The notes under the pieces: generated by a model | The model's input: only the letters and a program-made list of their open reading frames with translations | Told to the model about the DNA's origin: nothing | Databases searched by the model: none | Program-made: the position numbers and the translations under genes | Shown here: positions 8,592 to 17,357 of the stretch, piece by piece | How positions within the stretch are numbered: the first letter of the stretch is position 1 | Layout of the letters: each line of letters starts with the position of its first letter | Assembly (NCBI RefSeq): GCF_900106755.1 | Contig: NZ_FNNN01000030.1 | Coordinates: forward strand, 1-64,000 | Source: Bacteroides faecis MAJ27 | GTDB taxonomy: Bacteria > Bacteroidota > Bacteroidia > Bacteroidales > Bacteroidaceae | Direction of reading: 5' to 3' | DNA: 64,000 nucleotides

Positions 8592-9911
8592 ATGAAGAAG
8601 AAAATCACCGATATATGGAAATTCATCACGTATGACATCTGGCGCATCACGGAAGATGAAGTGACTAGGACGAAGTTCTCGCTCTACAATATTATTAAAA
8701 CCGTCTATCTCTGCATCAATCGATTTACCAAAGACCGGATGGCTAATAAGGCCTCAGCACTGACATATAGTACACTGCTTGCTATTGTACCTATACTTGC
8801 TATCCTTTTTGCCGTAGCCCGCGGATTCGGATTTGATAATCTGATGGAGCATCAGTTCCGCAGCGGCTTCGGAGGAAACACCGAAACGACAGAAGCTATT
8901 CTTTCGTTTGTCAACTCCTACCTGTCTCAAACCAAAGGCGGTATTTTCATTGGAGTAGGTCTGGTGATGTTGTTATGGACCGTTATTAATCTGGTGAGTA
9001 ACATCGAAATCACCTTCAACCGTATTTGGGAAGTCAAGAAAGCACGCTCCATGTACCGCAAGATAACAGACTACTTCTCGATGTTTCTGCTCATGCCGAT
9101 TCTGATTGTCGTTTCGGGAGGACTTTCTTTATTTGTAAGTACTGTACTCAAGCAGATGGACGATTTCGTTTTACTGGCTCCTGTCATGAAATTCGCAATA
9201 CGCCTGATCCCATTTGTCTTAACCTGGCTGATGTTCACCGGACTCTACATTTTCATGCCCAACACGAAAGTGAAATTCAAACATGCACTGATTGCAGGCA
9301 TTTTGGCAGGCTCCGCTTACCAGGCTTTCCAGTTCTTGTATATCAACAGCCAGTTATGGGTATCGAAATACAATGCTATTTACGGTAGCTTTGCCGCCCT
9401 CCCCTTGTTTCTGCTATGGCTGCAAATTTCTTGGACAATCTGTTTGTTTGGAGCCGAATTGACCTATGCCGGACAAAATATCCGCAGTTTTAGTTTCGAT
9501 CAGGACACCCGTAACATCAGCAGACGTTACCGTGATTTCATTTCTATCCTTATCATGTCACTGATCGCCAAACGGTTTGAAAAAAACGAGCCGCCTTATA
9601 CGGCCATGGAGATATCGGAAGAACACCAAATCCCGATCCGACTGACCAATCAAGTACTTTATCAGTTGCAAGAGATAGATCTGATTCACGAAGTAGTGAC
9701 CGACCAGAAAAGTGAAGATATCGGCTATCAGCCTTCAATGGATATCAACCAACTGAATGTAGCGATTCTGCTTGACCGCCTGGATACGTACGGCTCCGAA
9801 AACTTTAAGATAGACAAGGATGAAGAGTTCAATGACGAGTGGAAAGTACTGACTGAATCCAGAGAAGAATACTATAAGAAAGCAAGTAAAGTACTACTGA
9901 AAGATCTGTAA
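8592..9911 (+). CDS. YihY/BrkB-family inner-membrane protein
   Basis: 439 residues. The central part (about 60-300) has the six membrane segments and signature stretches of the YihY/BrkB family (KASALTYSTLLAIVPILAI near the N-terminus, FHALIAG-like and LPLFLLWLQISW towards the end). The family was once called RNase BN, wrongly; its role is still unsettled. A soluble C-terminal extension of about 130 residues looks like a winged-helix domain (EISEEHQIPIRLTNQVLYQL), as in other Bacteroidetes members. The gene begins 35 bp after rnpB, so it may share its promoter by readthrough. Confidence 0.88.
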   Translation: MKKKITDIWKFITYDIWRITEDEVTRTKFSLYNIIKTVYLCINRFTKDRMANKASALTYSTLLAIVPILAILFAVARGFGFDNLMEHQFRSGFGGNTETTEAILSFVNSYLSQTKGGIFIGVGLVMLLWTVINLVSNIEITFNRIWEVKKARSMYRKITDYFSMFLLMPILIVVSGGLSLFVSTVLKQMDDFVLLAPVMKFAIRLIPFVLTWLMFTGLYIFMPNTKVKFKHALIAGILAGSAYQAFQFLYINSQLWVSKYNAIYGSFAALPLFLLWLQISWTICLFGAELTYAGQNIRSFSFDQDTRNISRRYRDFISILIMSLIAKRFEKNEPPYTAMEISEEHQIPIRLTNQVLYQLQEIDLIHEVVTDQKSEDIGYQPSMDINQLNVAILLDRLDTYGSENFKIDKDEEFNDEWKVLTESREEYYKKASKVLLKDL

Positions 9912-10006
9912 AAACAAGCTTTGTTGTATCTGTTTTTTACTAGAAAAATACTCATAAGCGCCCATATTCGTAAACAACTAATAGTCAACATCTTACAACG
10001 AATACT

Positions 10007-10096
10007 TTTTAGTTTAAAAGAAACAGTGCGTTGGTTTTAAAGGAAAGCCTCGTTGGTTTAAAAGGAAGAGGCCGTTCCTTTTAAGCCAACGAGGCT
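10007..10096. terminator. 22-bp-period repeat array that forms a bidirectional terminator
   Basis: Units start at 10007, 10029, 10051 and 10073, each 22 bp apart. The second and third share CGTTGGTTT..AAAGGAA. The fourth is an inverted copy of the third. Units 3 and 4 therefore make a near-perfect hairpin of about 21 bp (GCCTCGTTGGTTTAAAAGGA with its complement, one G-T wobble), followed by TTTTT. It lies between convergent genes (brkB and the nitroreductase) and can terminate both. Confidence 0.8.
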
Positions 10097-10146
10097 TTTT
10101 CTTATATATCTACTTCTCAAAAGTATGGAATATACATTTTTTTCAA

Positions 10147-10683
10147 TTAATACCGATTATAAGAAATGACCTTTTCTTTCGTCTTTCTCATCTTCTTTCG
10201 TTTTTCTTTCACCGGATACCCGATAGCGATATCCAACAGCAAGCGTTTAGAAGCAGGAATCCCAGTCAATTGCTTTATCTCTTTTTCATCAAACCATCCC
10301 AAAATACAAGACCCCAGTCCTTCACTTTCGGCAGCTAATGTAATATGAGCGGCAGCAATACCAATATCAATCAACGGGAAATGCTTATCCTTTACTTTAC
10401 CTCCAAGCAGGGATGTAATATTGGCAAACTCTTCCACTATCAGAATATGCACAGGGGCATCTTTAGCAAACTTATTCATCCCTAGTCCAGCTGCTGCCTT
10501 ACCTACTTTTAAAGCCAGCTCATGATCTGTCACTACCACAAACTTCCACGGCTGCGCATTGCAGGCAGAAGGAGACAGACGGGCAGCTTCCAGAATCCGT
10601 TCCAGCTTCTCCGCTTCTACCGGACGACCTTTATCATATGCCCGGTCACTTTGGCGAGACAACACTAATTGCAGAAAATCCAT
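10147..10683 (-). CDS. Nitroreductase-family protein
   Basis: 178 residues with the FMN-binding nitroreductase fold: the N-terminal RQSDRAYDKGRPV segment (phosphate contacts), SACNAQPWKFVVV, and the GLGSCILGWFDE substrate/flavin loop. It ends with a basic tail (KEKRKKMRKTKEKV). Family members are NAD(P)H-dependent flavoenzymes with broad acceptors. The physiological substrate is not deducible. It stands just downstream of riboflavin synthase on the same strand with a 58-bp gap, which may link it to flavin supply. Confidence 0.85.
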   Translation of the reverse strand: MDFLQLVLSRQSDRAYDKGRPVEAEKLERILEAARLSPSACNAQPWKFVVVTDHELALKVGKAAAGLGMNKFAKDAPVHILIVEEFANITSLLGGKVKDKHFPLIDIGIAAAHITLAAESEGLGSCILGWFDEKEIKQLTGIPASKRLLLDIAIGYPVKEKRKKMRKTKEKVISYNRY

Positions 10684-10741
10684 CCAAATTAGGGTTTTAC
10701 GATTTATAAATTACGATTGAAGCTAACAATTCCCAATTGAA

Positions 10742-11344
10742 CTATTTATATTGAATCATCCGGCTGATATACTTGCCGATGATATCAAACTCAATGTTCA
10801 CTACGCTACCGATCTCGAACGTATGAAAGTTAGTATGCTCATAAGTATAAGGAATAATAGCTACCTGAAAAGTATCATCCGTCGGATTACATACCGTCAA
10901 GCTGACACCATTTACAGTGACTGAACCCTTATCCACTGTGATATAGCCACGTTTCGCCATTTCCTTATCAAATGCATATTTGAATGTAAAATACCAGCTT
11001 CCGTCCGCATCCTTTATTTCCACACAAGTAGCGGTCTGGTCCACATGCCCCTGTACGATATGTCCGTCCAGACGGCCATTCATCATCATGCTGCGCTCTA
11101 CATTCACCTTATCGCCCACTTTCAGCAAACCAAGATTCGAACGGTCCAGCGTTTCTTTCATGGCAGTTACCGTATACGTATCATCGGTCAAGTTCACTAC
11201 CGTCAGGCATACTCCATTGTGAGAAATACTCTGATCAATCTTCAGCTCATTTACAAACGAACACTTAAATGTAAAGTGTATATTCTCCTGGTCTTTCACC
11301 AGTGCTACCAAGGTAGCATACTCTTCTACGATTCCAGAAAACAT
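10742..11344 (-). CDS. ribE: Riboflavin synthase, alpha subunit
   Basis: 200 residues made of two tandem lumazine-binding domains. Each has the typical start and core: MFSGIVEE then SISHNGVCLTV in the first, and GHIVQGHVDQ then GSVTVNGVSLTVC in the second. It makes riboflavin and a pyrimidinedione from two 6,7-dimethyl-8-ribityllumazine molecules. Length matches the family. I see no FMN riboswitch upstream. Confidence 0.95.
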   Translation of the reverse strand: MFSGIVEEYATLVALVKDQENIHFTFKCSFVNELKIDQSISHNGVCLTVVNLTDDTYTVTAMKETLDRSNLGLLKVGDKVNVERSMMMNGRLDGHIVQGHVDQTATCVEIKDADGSWYFTFKYAFDKEMAKRGYITVDKGSVTVNGVSLTVCNPTDDTFQVAIIPYTYEHTNFHTFEIGSVVNIEFDIIGKYISRMIQYK

Positions 11345-11751
11345 AATGTTAATTATTAATGTTCTACAATAAAAGACTGACTAAAAAGGGAAATAAGAGA
11401 GCTTCTAAACCTTTTAGCCAACTATACTAATATATTAGCTCTTTCATCAACAGCTGCGCTAATATAATAGCACAAAGATACGAATAAGGAAGGAAGTTGG
11501 AAAACTTTCTGTTTTTTTTCATATATTGCAAAGGTTAACTTGTGAATAAATTCCGAACTTTCTAATCAACACTCTGAATAATATTGATAGCCTGATTTGT
11601 TCCCATCCGAAGAAAGCTTCGAAATCACTAAAATGTAGGAAATGATACGATATATGATCCATGAAATCGACAGAAAAGCAATAGACGCAAAGAAGAATCC
11701 CCTCTCTCAAACACCGTATAACGCAACTTCCTGGCCTTCAGTATAGAGCAA
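11345..11751. other. Non-coding gap before the first integrative element
   Basis: About 400 bp between ribE and the left attachment repeat. A 63-codon frame at 11519-11710 has no recognisable domain or ribosome-binding site, so I do not call it. Before insertion of the element, the bases near 11751 would have been the T-tract side of the phoU terminator. Confidence 0.5.
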
Positions 11752-11771
11752 AAAAAATGGGGCTTTTCACA
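11752..11771 (+). repeat. attL: left 20-bp direct repeat of the tyrosine-integrase element
   Basis: The 20-bp sequence aaaaaatggggcttttcaca is identical at 21469-21488. The right copy is the 5' half (plus strand) of a hairpin that looks like the terminator of the phoU/pst operon, so this repeat marks the duplicated attachment core. Confidence 0.85.
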
Positions 11772-11810
11772 CTATATTGAGAATCAACAAATTAAACACA
11801 TTTTAACTTT

Positions 11811-11831
11811 TGGTTCTAAAAATGGTACTTA
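11811..11831 (+). repeat. Left arm-type direct repeat
   Basis: A 21-bp sequence beginning TGGTTCTAAAAATGGTACTT is identical at 21346-21366, in the same orientation, about 40 bp inside the left att repeat. A third partial copy of its core (TGGTACTTA) is at 21371-21379. Such repeats near both ends are typical arm sites for tyrosine integrases; binding is inferred. Confidence 0.7.
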
Positions 11832-11961
11832 TACTGCAAAGATACGGAAAAAACAGTATACCCCAATATTCTTTACACAATTTAAGTACAATAATTTTTC
11901 AAGCCTCATCCTAAACAAAATTATCAATCTCATTCATTTATTGAAAAATGTGACATATTGC

Positions 11962-12927
11962 TTAGCACCCTATATTATTATTTCCTGTTTGCATATATTG
12001 TTGTATCCATTTTCCAACTGTTTTATCAGATATAAACCCTATCTCTTTGGCTATTTTTCTGAAACTATAACCTTGATTGTACAAAGCGTATACTAAGTTT
12101 TTCATTTCAGTTTTATCTCGCTGTTTATTTTTAATGTCTAATAAATCAGATTCTGTTGCATAACCGCACTCAACGAAGCAAAGGAAGTTATTTACTTTTT
12201 CTCTTCTACATAATAATACATTATCTTCATGGTAAACAAATTCTCCTTCTCTAACTTTAATCTGCTTGATGTACACAATATCTCTGTCATGGGTAGATTT
12301 ACCCATTGCGAAACAACTATCTATGAAATTCATTATCTTTTTGGAACCAGCTAAGTCATCCTTAGCGATTGGTTTATTTACAGCGCGTTTAGGAGTGTGA
12401 GCGATAATTAGAAAACTCAATCCATATTGCATTTTTAAACCTCTCAATTTTTTTATAAATGTCATGGCATATTGACCGTTTTCTATGTTTTTGCATAGGT
12501 ATGTCATATTATCTAAAATAAAAATTTTCACTCCTTCTTTAGCTTTAATTTCAACTAATCTGAAAAAACGTTCCTCTACCTCTTCTTCTGAACATATCTG
12601 TTCTATTCTTAAGTCTGGATGAATTAGTTTATCAGAAAAAAGGTACATTTCACCAGTTTTTTCATTAGAATATCTCTTGTAGAATTGCTTAATAGATAGT
12701 TCGTAATCTAAATAAACAACATTTTTTCCATTACCAGCAATGTGCTCTCCTATTTGCATGGCAAGTATTGATTTGCCCACATTCGATTCTGCGAACAAAA
12801 CGCAAATTTCATTTTCATACCAAAGTTCTTTATATAATGATTGAGTGTCTTCCATGCTTGCCCCAATACGCATGACGTCATTAGCCGTCATATTCCAAAA
12901 TGCTATTTCATTTATCTTTTTATCCAT
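11962..12927 (-). CDS. RecA/RepA-like AAA ATPase with C-terminal helix-turn-helix
   Basis: 321 residues. Walker A is AESNVGKS (about residue 46-53) and Walker B is VKIFILDNMTYL. Further on, IIAHTPKR gives a sensor-like segment. This is the AAA_25/RepA-type fold used by plasmid and phage replication helicases and Sak4-like proteins. The C-terminus has a resolvase-type helix-turn-helix (GYSFRKIAKEIGFISDKTVGK). It probably loads or drives replication or maintenance of the element. About 820 bp of non-coding DNA with small repeats lies upstream and may contain its site of action. Confidence 0.75.
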   Translation of the reverse strand: MDKKINEIAFWNMTANDVMRIGASMEDTQSLYKELWYENEICVLFAESNVGKSILAMQIGEHIAGNGKNVVYLDYELSIKQFYKRYSNEKTGEMYLFSDKLIHPDLRIEQICSEEEVEERFFRLVEIKAKEGVKIFILDNMTYLCKNIENGQYAMTFIKKLRGLKMQYGLSFLIIAHTPKRAVNKPIAKDDLAGSKKIMNFIDSCFAMGKSTHDRDIVYIKQIKVREGEFVYHEDNVLLCRREKVNNFLCFVECGYATESDLLDIKNKQRDKTEMKNLVYALYNQGYSFRKIAKEIGFISDKTVGKWIQQYMQTGNNNIGC

Positions 12928-13751
12928 TATTTTTAATTAAAATATTGTTTAATACTATGAGGATGTAATTCACAATATCAATAACTAAATTATCGACATT
13001 TTTCTACGTCATAAGGCACCCTCCACACATTATGAACACATTTTCTCAAAAAATACGAAACTATTGTTGTATATCACCAATATCCTAAATGTTTCGTACC
13101 AGATAATAGTTTTTAGGATGAACTATCTCGTATCACAAGAATAAATTGTGCACATTTTTTTCTTGTTTTATTTGCAAATTTCACGATTGAACGGAAAGTT
13201 TCCTAAAAAACAGTACTAAAGGAAGTTAATTATTATACTTTAATTATTGAATATCAGAGTTTTTTTACGATATTTGCATCATAATAAGTTCCTGTAAAAA
13301 GGAAGAGTATTGTCGCCTTTGGATATTAAAATTTATAGTTAATTTTTTTTAAATAGACAATATTAAATCTTGGTAATCAATTCTATAACATAGAAATGAA
13401 AAAGTCTCCATTATATTGGAGACTTTTTTGTATAAAAGTGCGAACTATGCGAACTGCGCGAACTGTTTTAAAGTTCGCACCTTGCATATTTACTGCCACT
13501 TCTCCTTTTAAAAAAGGAAAATATCATAAACGGACTATTACTTTAATATTATCCAACCTAGAATGATATTCAAAAACTTAGTAAAAGAAATAAAAGTGAA
13601 CATTGTTTTATGGTTATTTTACGTATTTAAACGTAAACCACTGAAAAACAAAACATTATATATATTTCCGATATTCACTTCCTAGATTTGTGAATATTAG
13701 AAAAGAAAATGCGAACTACATTAGCTATAGTTCGCACTTTTTACAGGACTG
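12928..13751. other. Long non-coding region with iteron-like repeats and hairpins
   Basis: No gene is visible. It contains a perfect hairpin with a T run (AAAAGTCTCCA with its complement, 13401-13428), then three 9-bp direct repeats TGCGAACTA, TGCGAACTG, CGCGAACTG (13439-13465) followed by an inverted AGTTCGCA (13472-13479). A second hairpin near 13710-13742 uses the same GCGAACTA/TAGTTCGC arms. The combination of iterons and hairpins next to a RepA-like ATPase suggests a replication origin or operator; this is inference. Confidence 0.45.
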
Positions 13752-14360
13752 TTATTCATAATATTGTATTTCACGTATAGATACAACTTGTTCTGTTCTT
13801 TCGTAGTAATCTTGATTATAAGTACGTTTTGTCCAATTCCCGTATTTGTCGTATTCTTGATATTTATACAAGATATTTTTATCTTTATCAGCATATTCTG
13901 GCTTGCTTATAAGTGAAAGCAATAAGCTGTCGTACTGTTTTTTTTCATCTATAGAAATTGTTTTATCATATTTTTTATCATATTTTTCTTGTGTGCTATT
14001 AAATGCTATTGTATAATAAATTTTTAGGCTATCCCCAACTTCTTCATAAATATAATCTACTGTTTTTGTACTATTAACGTCCACTTCTTTTATACATAAA
14101 CCGTTTTTATAATATTCTATAGATTCTCCTTCTTCTCCCCAATTTCGCCTTTCTGTAAGATTCCCTTTATCATCGAAATAATAAGCTGTACTGTATCCGT
14201 ACATCATATTTCCCTCTATATCAGTGTAACTTACTTCGTCTTTTATACTTCTAATTTTTTGTTTTGGAGACAGGTTGTTATCATCACTATTCTTGGTTCC
14301 TCTTTGGTTACATGAAAATAAAAGTAACGATACAAAAAATAACAAATAAAAATTCTTCAT
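13752..14360 (-). CDS. Lipoprotein of unknown function (element cargo)
   Basis: 202 residues with a lipoprotein signal (LLLFSC, Cys17). The mature part contains toxin-repeat-like strands such as YDKYGNWTKRTY and DDKGNLTERRN, the 'D-x-x-G-N' pattern seen in MORN/YD-like repeat proteins of Bacteroidetes. No catalytic motif. It is the last of three co-directional cargo genes. The product is probably attached to the membrane, facing the periplasm or surface. Confidence 0.6.
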   Translation of the reverse strand: MKNFYLLFFVSLLLFSCNQRGTKNSDDNNLSPKQKIRSIKDEVSYTDIEGNMMYGYSTAYYFDDKGNLTERRNWGEEGESIEYYKNGLCIKEVDVNSTKTVDYIYEEVGDSLKIYYTIAFNSTQEKYDKKYDKTISIDEKKQYDSLLLSLISKPEYADKDKNILYKYQEYDKYGNWTKRTYNQDYYERTEQVVSIREIQYYE

Positions 14361-14376
14361 ATTATATTGTTTTAAA

Positions 14377-15645
14377 TTATAATTTGCTTGCCATTATGTT
14401 TTTCCCTAGAAAAGAGATATTTAAATTTCCATTCTTTATCCAGATAAGTATATTATTAGACCCACAATTACGGTCTGCTTCCCATTGTGGCATTCCATTT
14501 ATTAACTGTATAAAATGCAATCTAATGGATGCATTTTTTAGGCATGTGTAAGTACTGGTTTTAACATCTTGTTCTACATTATTAAAATTATATATATCTA
14601 TATATTTTGCCATTTCACTATTTGCAGATTGAAACATTGGTCCTGAAATAAATTGGTACATGGCATTACCACGAATTGTTATACGCTGTTCAGCAATGTC
14701 AATAATCCCATTCTCTACATATCCATCAATTGTACTAATACGATATCTTCCTTGAAGTTCGGATAAATATGAATTTTCAATTCTTTTAAAAATTGTTGAA
14801 ACATCATTTATCTGATAGCAACTAATCGCTGGACACCCTTCAAATGAATTATTAGAAAGAAATAGGTCGTTTTTTATATCGACCTGTTTTAAAGAGGTAC
14901 ATTGGGCAAAGGCATTTTCCTCAATTTTATCTACATTTTTTAAATTAATATTTTGTAGAGAACTACATAGATAAAAACACTCTTGACCAATTCTTTTTAC
15001 TTGTGATGGAAGTGATACAGATTCTAAATTAAAGCAGCCACTAAAGGCTTTTGAACGCAGTTCTGTTACCTTATCTGGTATTACGATAGATTTTAAATTA
15101 ACGCATTCTTTAAATGTTTCTTCAGAAATGACCTCTAATTTGTCAGGTAATTCTATTTCTGTGAAACAACATTGTTCAAAAGCACCTGGTCTTATAATTG
15201 AGAGATTATTGTTTAATAAGATTGGATTAAGTTTTTGGCAACCAGAAAAACATTTCATCCCTATCTCTGTGACAGACGCAGGGAGTATCACTTTTTCCAA
15301 AAGGTTACATCCAACAAAAGTAAAATCACCTGTATTAACTAATCCTTTAGGTAGTATTACTTCTTTTAAGCTGTCACAATGAGCAAGAGCGGAATCTGGC
15401 AAATATTGTAAATCGCAATTAGAAATGTCTAAAAAGTGTAGGTGATTAGCATTTCTAATTATATGAAAATCTTCTGCATTGAGTGTGCCAGATAAGGTTA
15501 ATTCTTTAACTGTTCTAATATTTCTTCCAATAAGTTTTTGTAAGGTTCCCTCGTCCGTTATTTGTATATTACAAGTTGTTTTTTCACAAGAAACAACACA
15601 AGACATCAGCACTGTTATCAATATTGGTATTCCGTACTTTTTCAT
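14377..15645 (-). CDS. BspA-type leucine-rich-repeat lipoprotein
   Basis: 422 residues with a lipoprotein signal (SCVVSC, Cys20). Residues about 60-270 are consecutive LRR_5 (BspA-type) repeats. The pattern 'F..C..L..I.LP..V..I....F..C' recurs at roughly 23-residue intervals, e.g. TFKECVNLKSIVIPDKV then AFSGCFNLESVSLPSQV. BspA proteins mediate binding to host or bacterial surfaces. The C-terminal 140 residues have no recognisable domain. It lies between two other cargo genes with gaps of about 15 bp, indicating an operon. Confidence 0.8.
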   Translation of the reverse strand: MKKYGIPILITVLMSCVVSCEKTTCNIQITDEGTLQKLIGRNIRTVKELTLSGTLNAEDFHIIRNANHLHFLDISNCDLQYLPDSALAHCDSLKEVILPKGLVNTGDFTFVGCNLLEKVILPASVTEIGMKCFSGCQKLNPILLNNNLSIIRPGAFEQCCFTEIELPDKLEVISEETFKECVNLKSIVIPDKVTELRSKAFSGCFNLESVSLPSQVKRIGQECFYLCSSLQNINLKNVDKIEENAFAQCTSLKQVDIKNDLFLSNNSFEGCPAISCYQINDVSTIFKRIENSYLSELQGRYRISTIDGYVENGIIDIAEQRITIRGNAMYQFISGPMFQSANSEMAKYIDIYNFNNVEQDVKTSTYTCLKNASIRLHFIQLINGMPQWEADRNCGSNNILIWIKNGNLNISFLGKNIMASKL

Positions 15646-15660
15646 AATATTTATTGTATC

Positions 15661-16323
15661 TTACTTTCTAATAAAATTTCTACCATTATCTATCGATTTT
15701 ATATTTCCACCATCAAGCCTTACTTTAGGTGCTTTCTGCATATTATCCCCATCATTTACAAAGTATATATAGCTATCGTTAATTATACAGTCTGTATATG
15801 AGTTTTGAATAACAGGATTTCCATTACTATCATAAACTGTCATATCTGCTGAATAATCACTATTGATATCTATTCTAACAAGTGGTTGGATACCTTCATA
15901 TAACACCCAAGTTCCTACAACCCTATTTAATTGTTTGGACATATTCTTTAATTCACTCTCCTTATCATAGTTCTCTTGATTCAAAAAATAATCTTGATAT
16001 TCTGAAATAGAAGTGTGCTTTTCATCTTCATCTTTTGTAGTAAAATAACCTATCCCTCCGATTATAAGACATATAATTAGTATTGTTTTCCAATGAATCC
16101 TTTTTATGAATTGAAAAGTGGCATTAAGAAAACTAAAATTACAGGGATATCGATTTTGCACATAATAAAATAAAAAACCGATTAAAACTATAGGAATAAG
16201 TACTTCCATGAAAGAAATACAATTCCTATAGAGCAATTCATGCTTAGAATAAGGTGCTGGTACTTGAGCGCAAAGCCATATAGGTACAATTGATAATAGC
16301 AAAACGCTAGTTAAACGCTTCAT
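15661..16323 (-). CDS. Membrane protein of unknown function (element cargo)
   Basis: 220 residues from the methionine of MKRLTSVLL. A signal-like N-terminus is followed by two membrane segments (about 39-56 and 79-95) and a soluble C-terminal half with a lipocalin-like or DUF-type strand pattern (GTWVLYEGIQPLVRIDINSDYSADMTVYDSNG). First gene of the cargo operon. Its start lies 50 bp from the structured element at 16373. Confidence 0.55.
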   Translation of the reverse strand: MKRLTSVLLLSIVPIWLCAQVPAPYSKHELLYRNCISFMEVLIPIVLIGFLFYYVQNRYPCNFSFLNATFQFIKRIHWKTILIICLIIGGIGYFTTKDEDEKHTSISEYQDYFLNQENYDKESELKNMSKQLNRVVGTWVLYEGIQPLVRIDINSDYSADMTVYDSNGNPVIQNSYTDCIINDSYIYFVNDGDNMQKAPKVRLDGGNIKSIDNGRNFIRK

Positions 16324-16372
16324 AGTATACAAAATATCTCAATCGGCTCTAAAAGAGGGGTTATAATAAAAG

Positions 16373-16632
16373 AAGTGTGAGCCTACTTAGCTTATCTTGC
16401 CAAAGGCTCTCGACTGCCGCACAGAGATAAGAAAAATAGCCCACACTTTGCGTTATATGTAAGGTTGTACATATACACCACAAAGGGAACGTTATTTCTA
16501 TTCCGCTGTGCTTTGAAGGGTCGAGATTCTTGGCACGAAATACGCTAAACGCTTCCTATAATTTATGTCTACTACAATTGTAGTATTGCAAAAATAGAAA
16601 TTATTTAGCAAATAATATTCATGTGGGCTATT
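16373..16632. ncRNA. Structured element A (pseudoknot-like; RNA or folded DNA site)
   Basis: Helix 1: AAGTGTG (16373) with CACACTT (16442), continued by CTTATCT (16391) with AGATAAG (16425). Its 27-base loop pairs again with a downstream segment: TGCCAA (16398) with TTGGCA (16530), TCTCGAC (16408) with GTCGAGA (16520), GCACAG (16419) with CTGTGC (16506). Unpaired AGGC, TGCC and TTC separate these helices. A hairpin (TATATGTA/TACATATA) lies between. An 11-bp strand AATAGCCCACA (16435-16445) recurs inverted at 16622-16632, near the recombinase stop. Element B at 46912 has the same plan with compensatory changes. Which strand acts, and whether as RNA or DNA, is unknown. Confidence 0.65.
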
Positions 16633-16658
16633 ATTTTTTACAAAGATACCGTTTTTAA

Positions 16659-17255
16659 TTAAAAACTTAGCAAATTATATGCTTCTAAAAGCTCTTCAGA
16701 CCGAAGCCCCAAATAACGTCTTGTAGTTTGTACATCCGCATGATTAAAAAGTTCTGCCAATTTAATTAATGCAAATTCACTATTCTCTTTAGAAGCCTCA
16801 ACTATTTTTCTTCCAAAAGTTTTTCTCATAGAATGCGTGCTGAAATGCTCAACTTTTAAATTATATTTCACTTTAATCTCCTTGAAAAGATTATTTATCC
16901 GCTGGACACTATATACAGTTCTTTTGCGACTTATAAAACATTTCTCATTTTTATCTTTAATATTAAGTTTTTTGTAACAATCTAAAATATGCTTTTGAAA
17001 TCCATAATTAACTTTTATTTCTCTTCTTTTTTTTGTTTTCTTTTCAATTATAATAAAAGAATCACTATCCAATAACATAGACCATGTCAAAGTGAGTAAA
17101 TCTGAAATGCGTAGACCGAAAAAAGAGCCACAACCAATCAGTAAACTCATCCGATATTCTTGGTTCCTATATAATTTATGAATCAATGCAAGCATTGTGT
17201 CCCACTCAACGTAATCACTTGTCACATAACTATTTTTTAAACTCATAACATTCAT
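16659..17255 (-). CDS. Small tyrosine recombinase
   Basis: 198 residues, only the catalytic domain plus a short N-terminal part. Catalytic residues are visible: Arg49 (FFGLRISDLLTLTW), the HxxR box (THSMRKTFGRK), the second His in FNHADVQTTRRYLG, and Tyr in the same stretch. It lacks a full core-binding domain, like Bacteroides DNA invertases and short integrases. It is not the integrase next to the att repeat. Its 3' end adjoins structured element A, suggesting that it acts there or on the inverted repeats there. Confidence 0.85.
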   Translation of the reverse strand: MNVMSLKNSYVTSDYVEWDTMLALIHKLYRNQEYRMSLLIGCGSFFGLRISDLLTLTWSMLLDSDSFIIIEKKTKKRREIKVNYGFQKHILDCYKKLNIKDKNEKCFISRKRTVYSVQRINNLFKEIKVKYNLKVEHFSTHSMRKTFGRKIVEASKENSEFALIKLAELFNHADVQTTRRYLGLRSEELLEAYNLLSF

Positions 17256-17357
17256 TTTTTAGTGAATTTCATAGTTTGTGAACTAACTATGAAACTTTAT
17301 TTTGTTAAACTATTGATAATCAATCTATATTCAATAATTACAGAAGTGAATATTGCT

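Noticed and set aside
10742-11500. FMN riboswitch upstream of riboflavin synthase
   Set aside because: I looked for the conserved RFN helices and found none.
11519-11710. 63-codon frame between ribE and the left att site
   Set aside because: No ribosome-binding site, domain or signal, and it is isolated.
16373-16632. Retron msr-msd or diversity-generating element
   Set aside because: The inverted repeats are suggestive, but there is no reverse transcriptase gene nearby at either locus.
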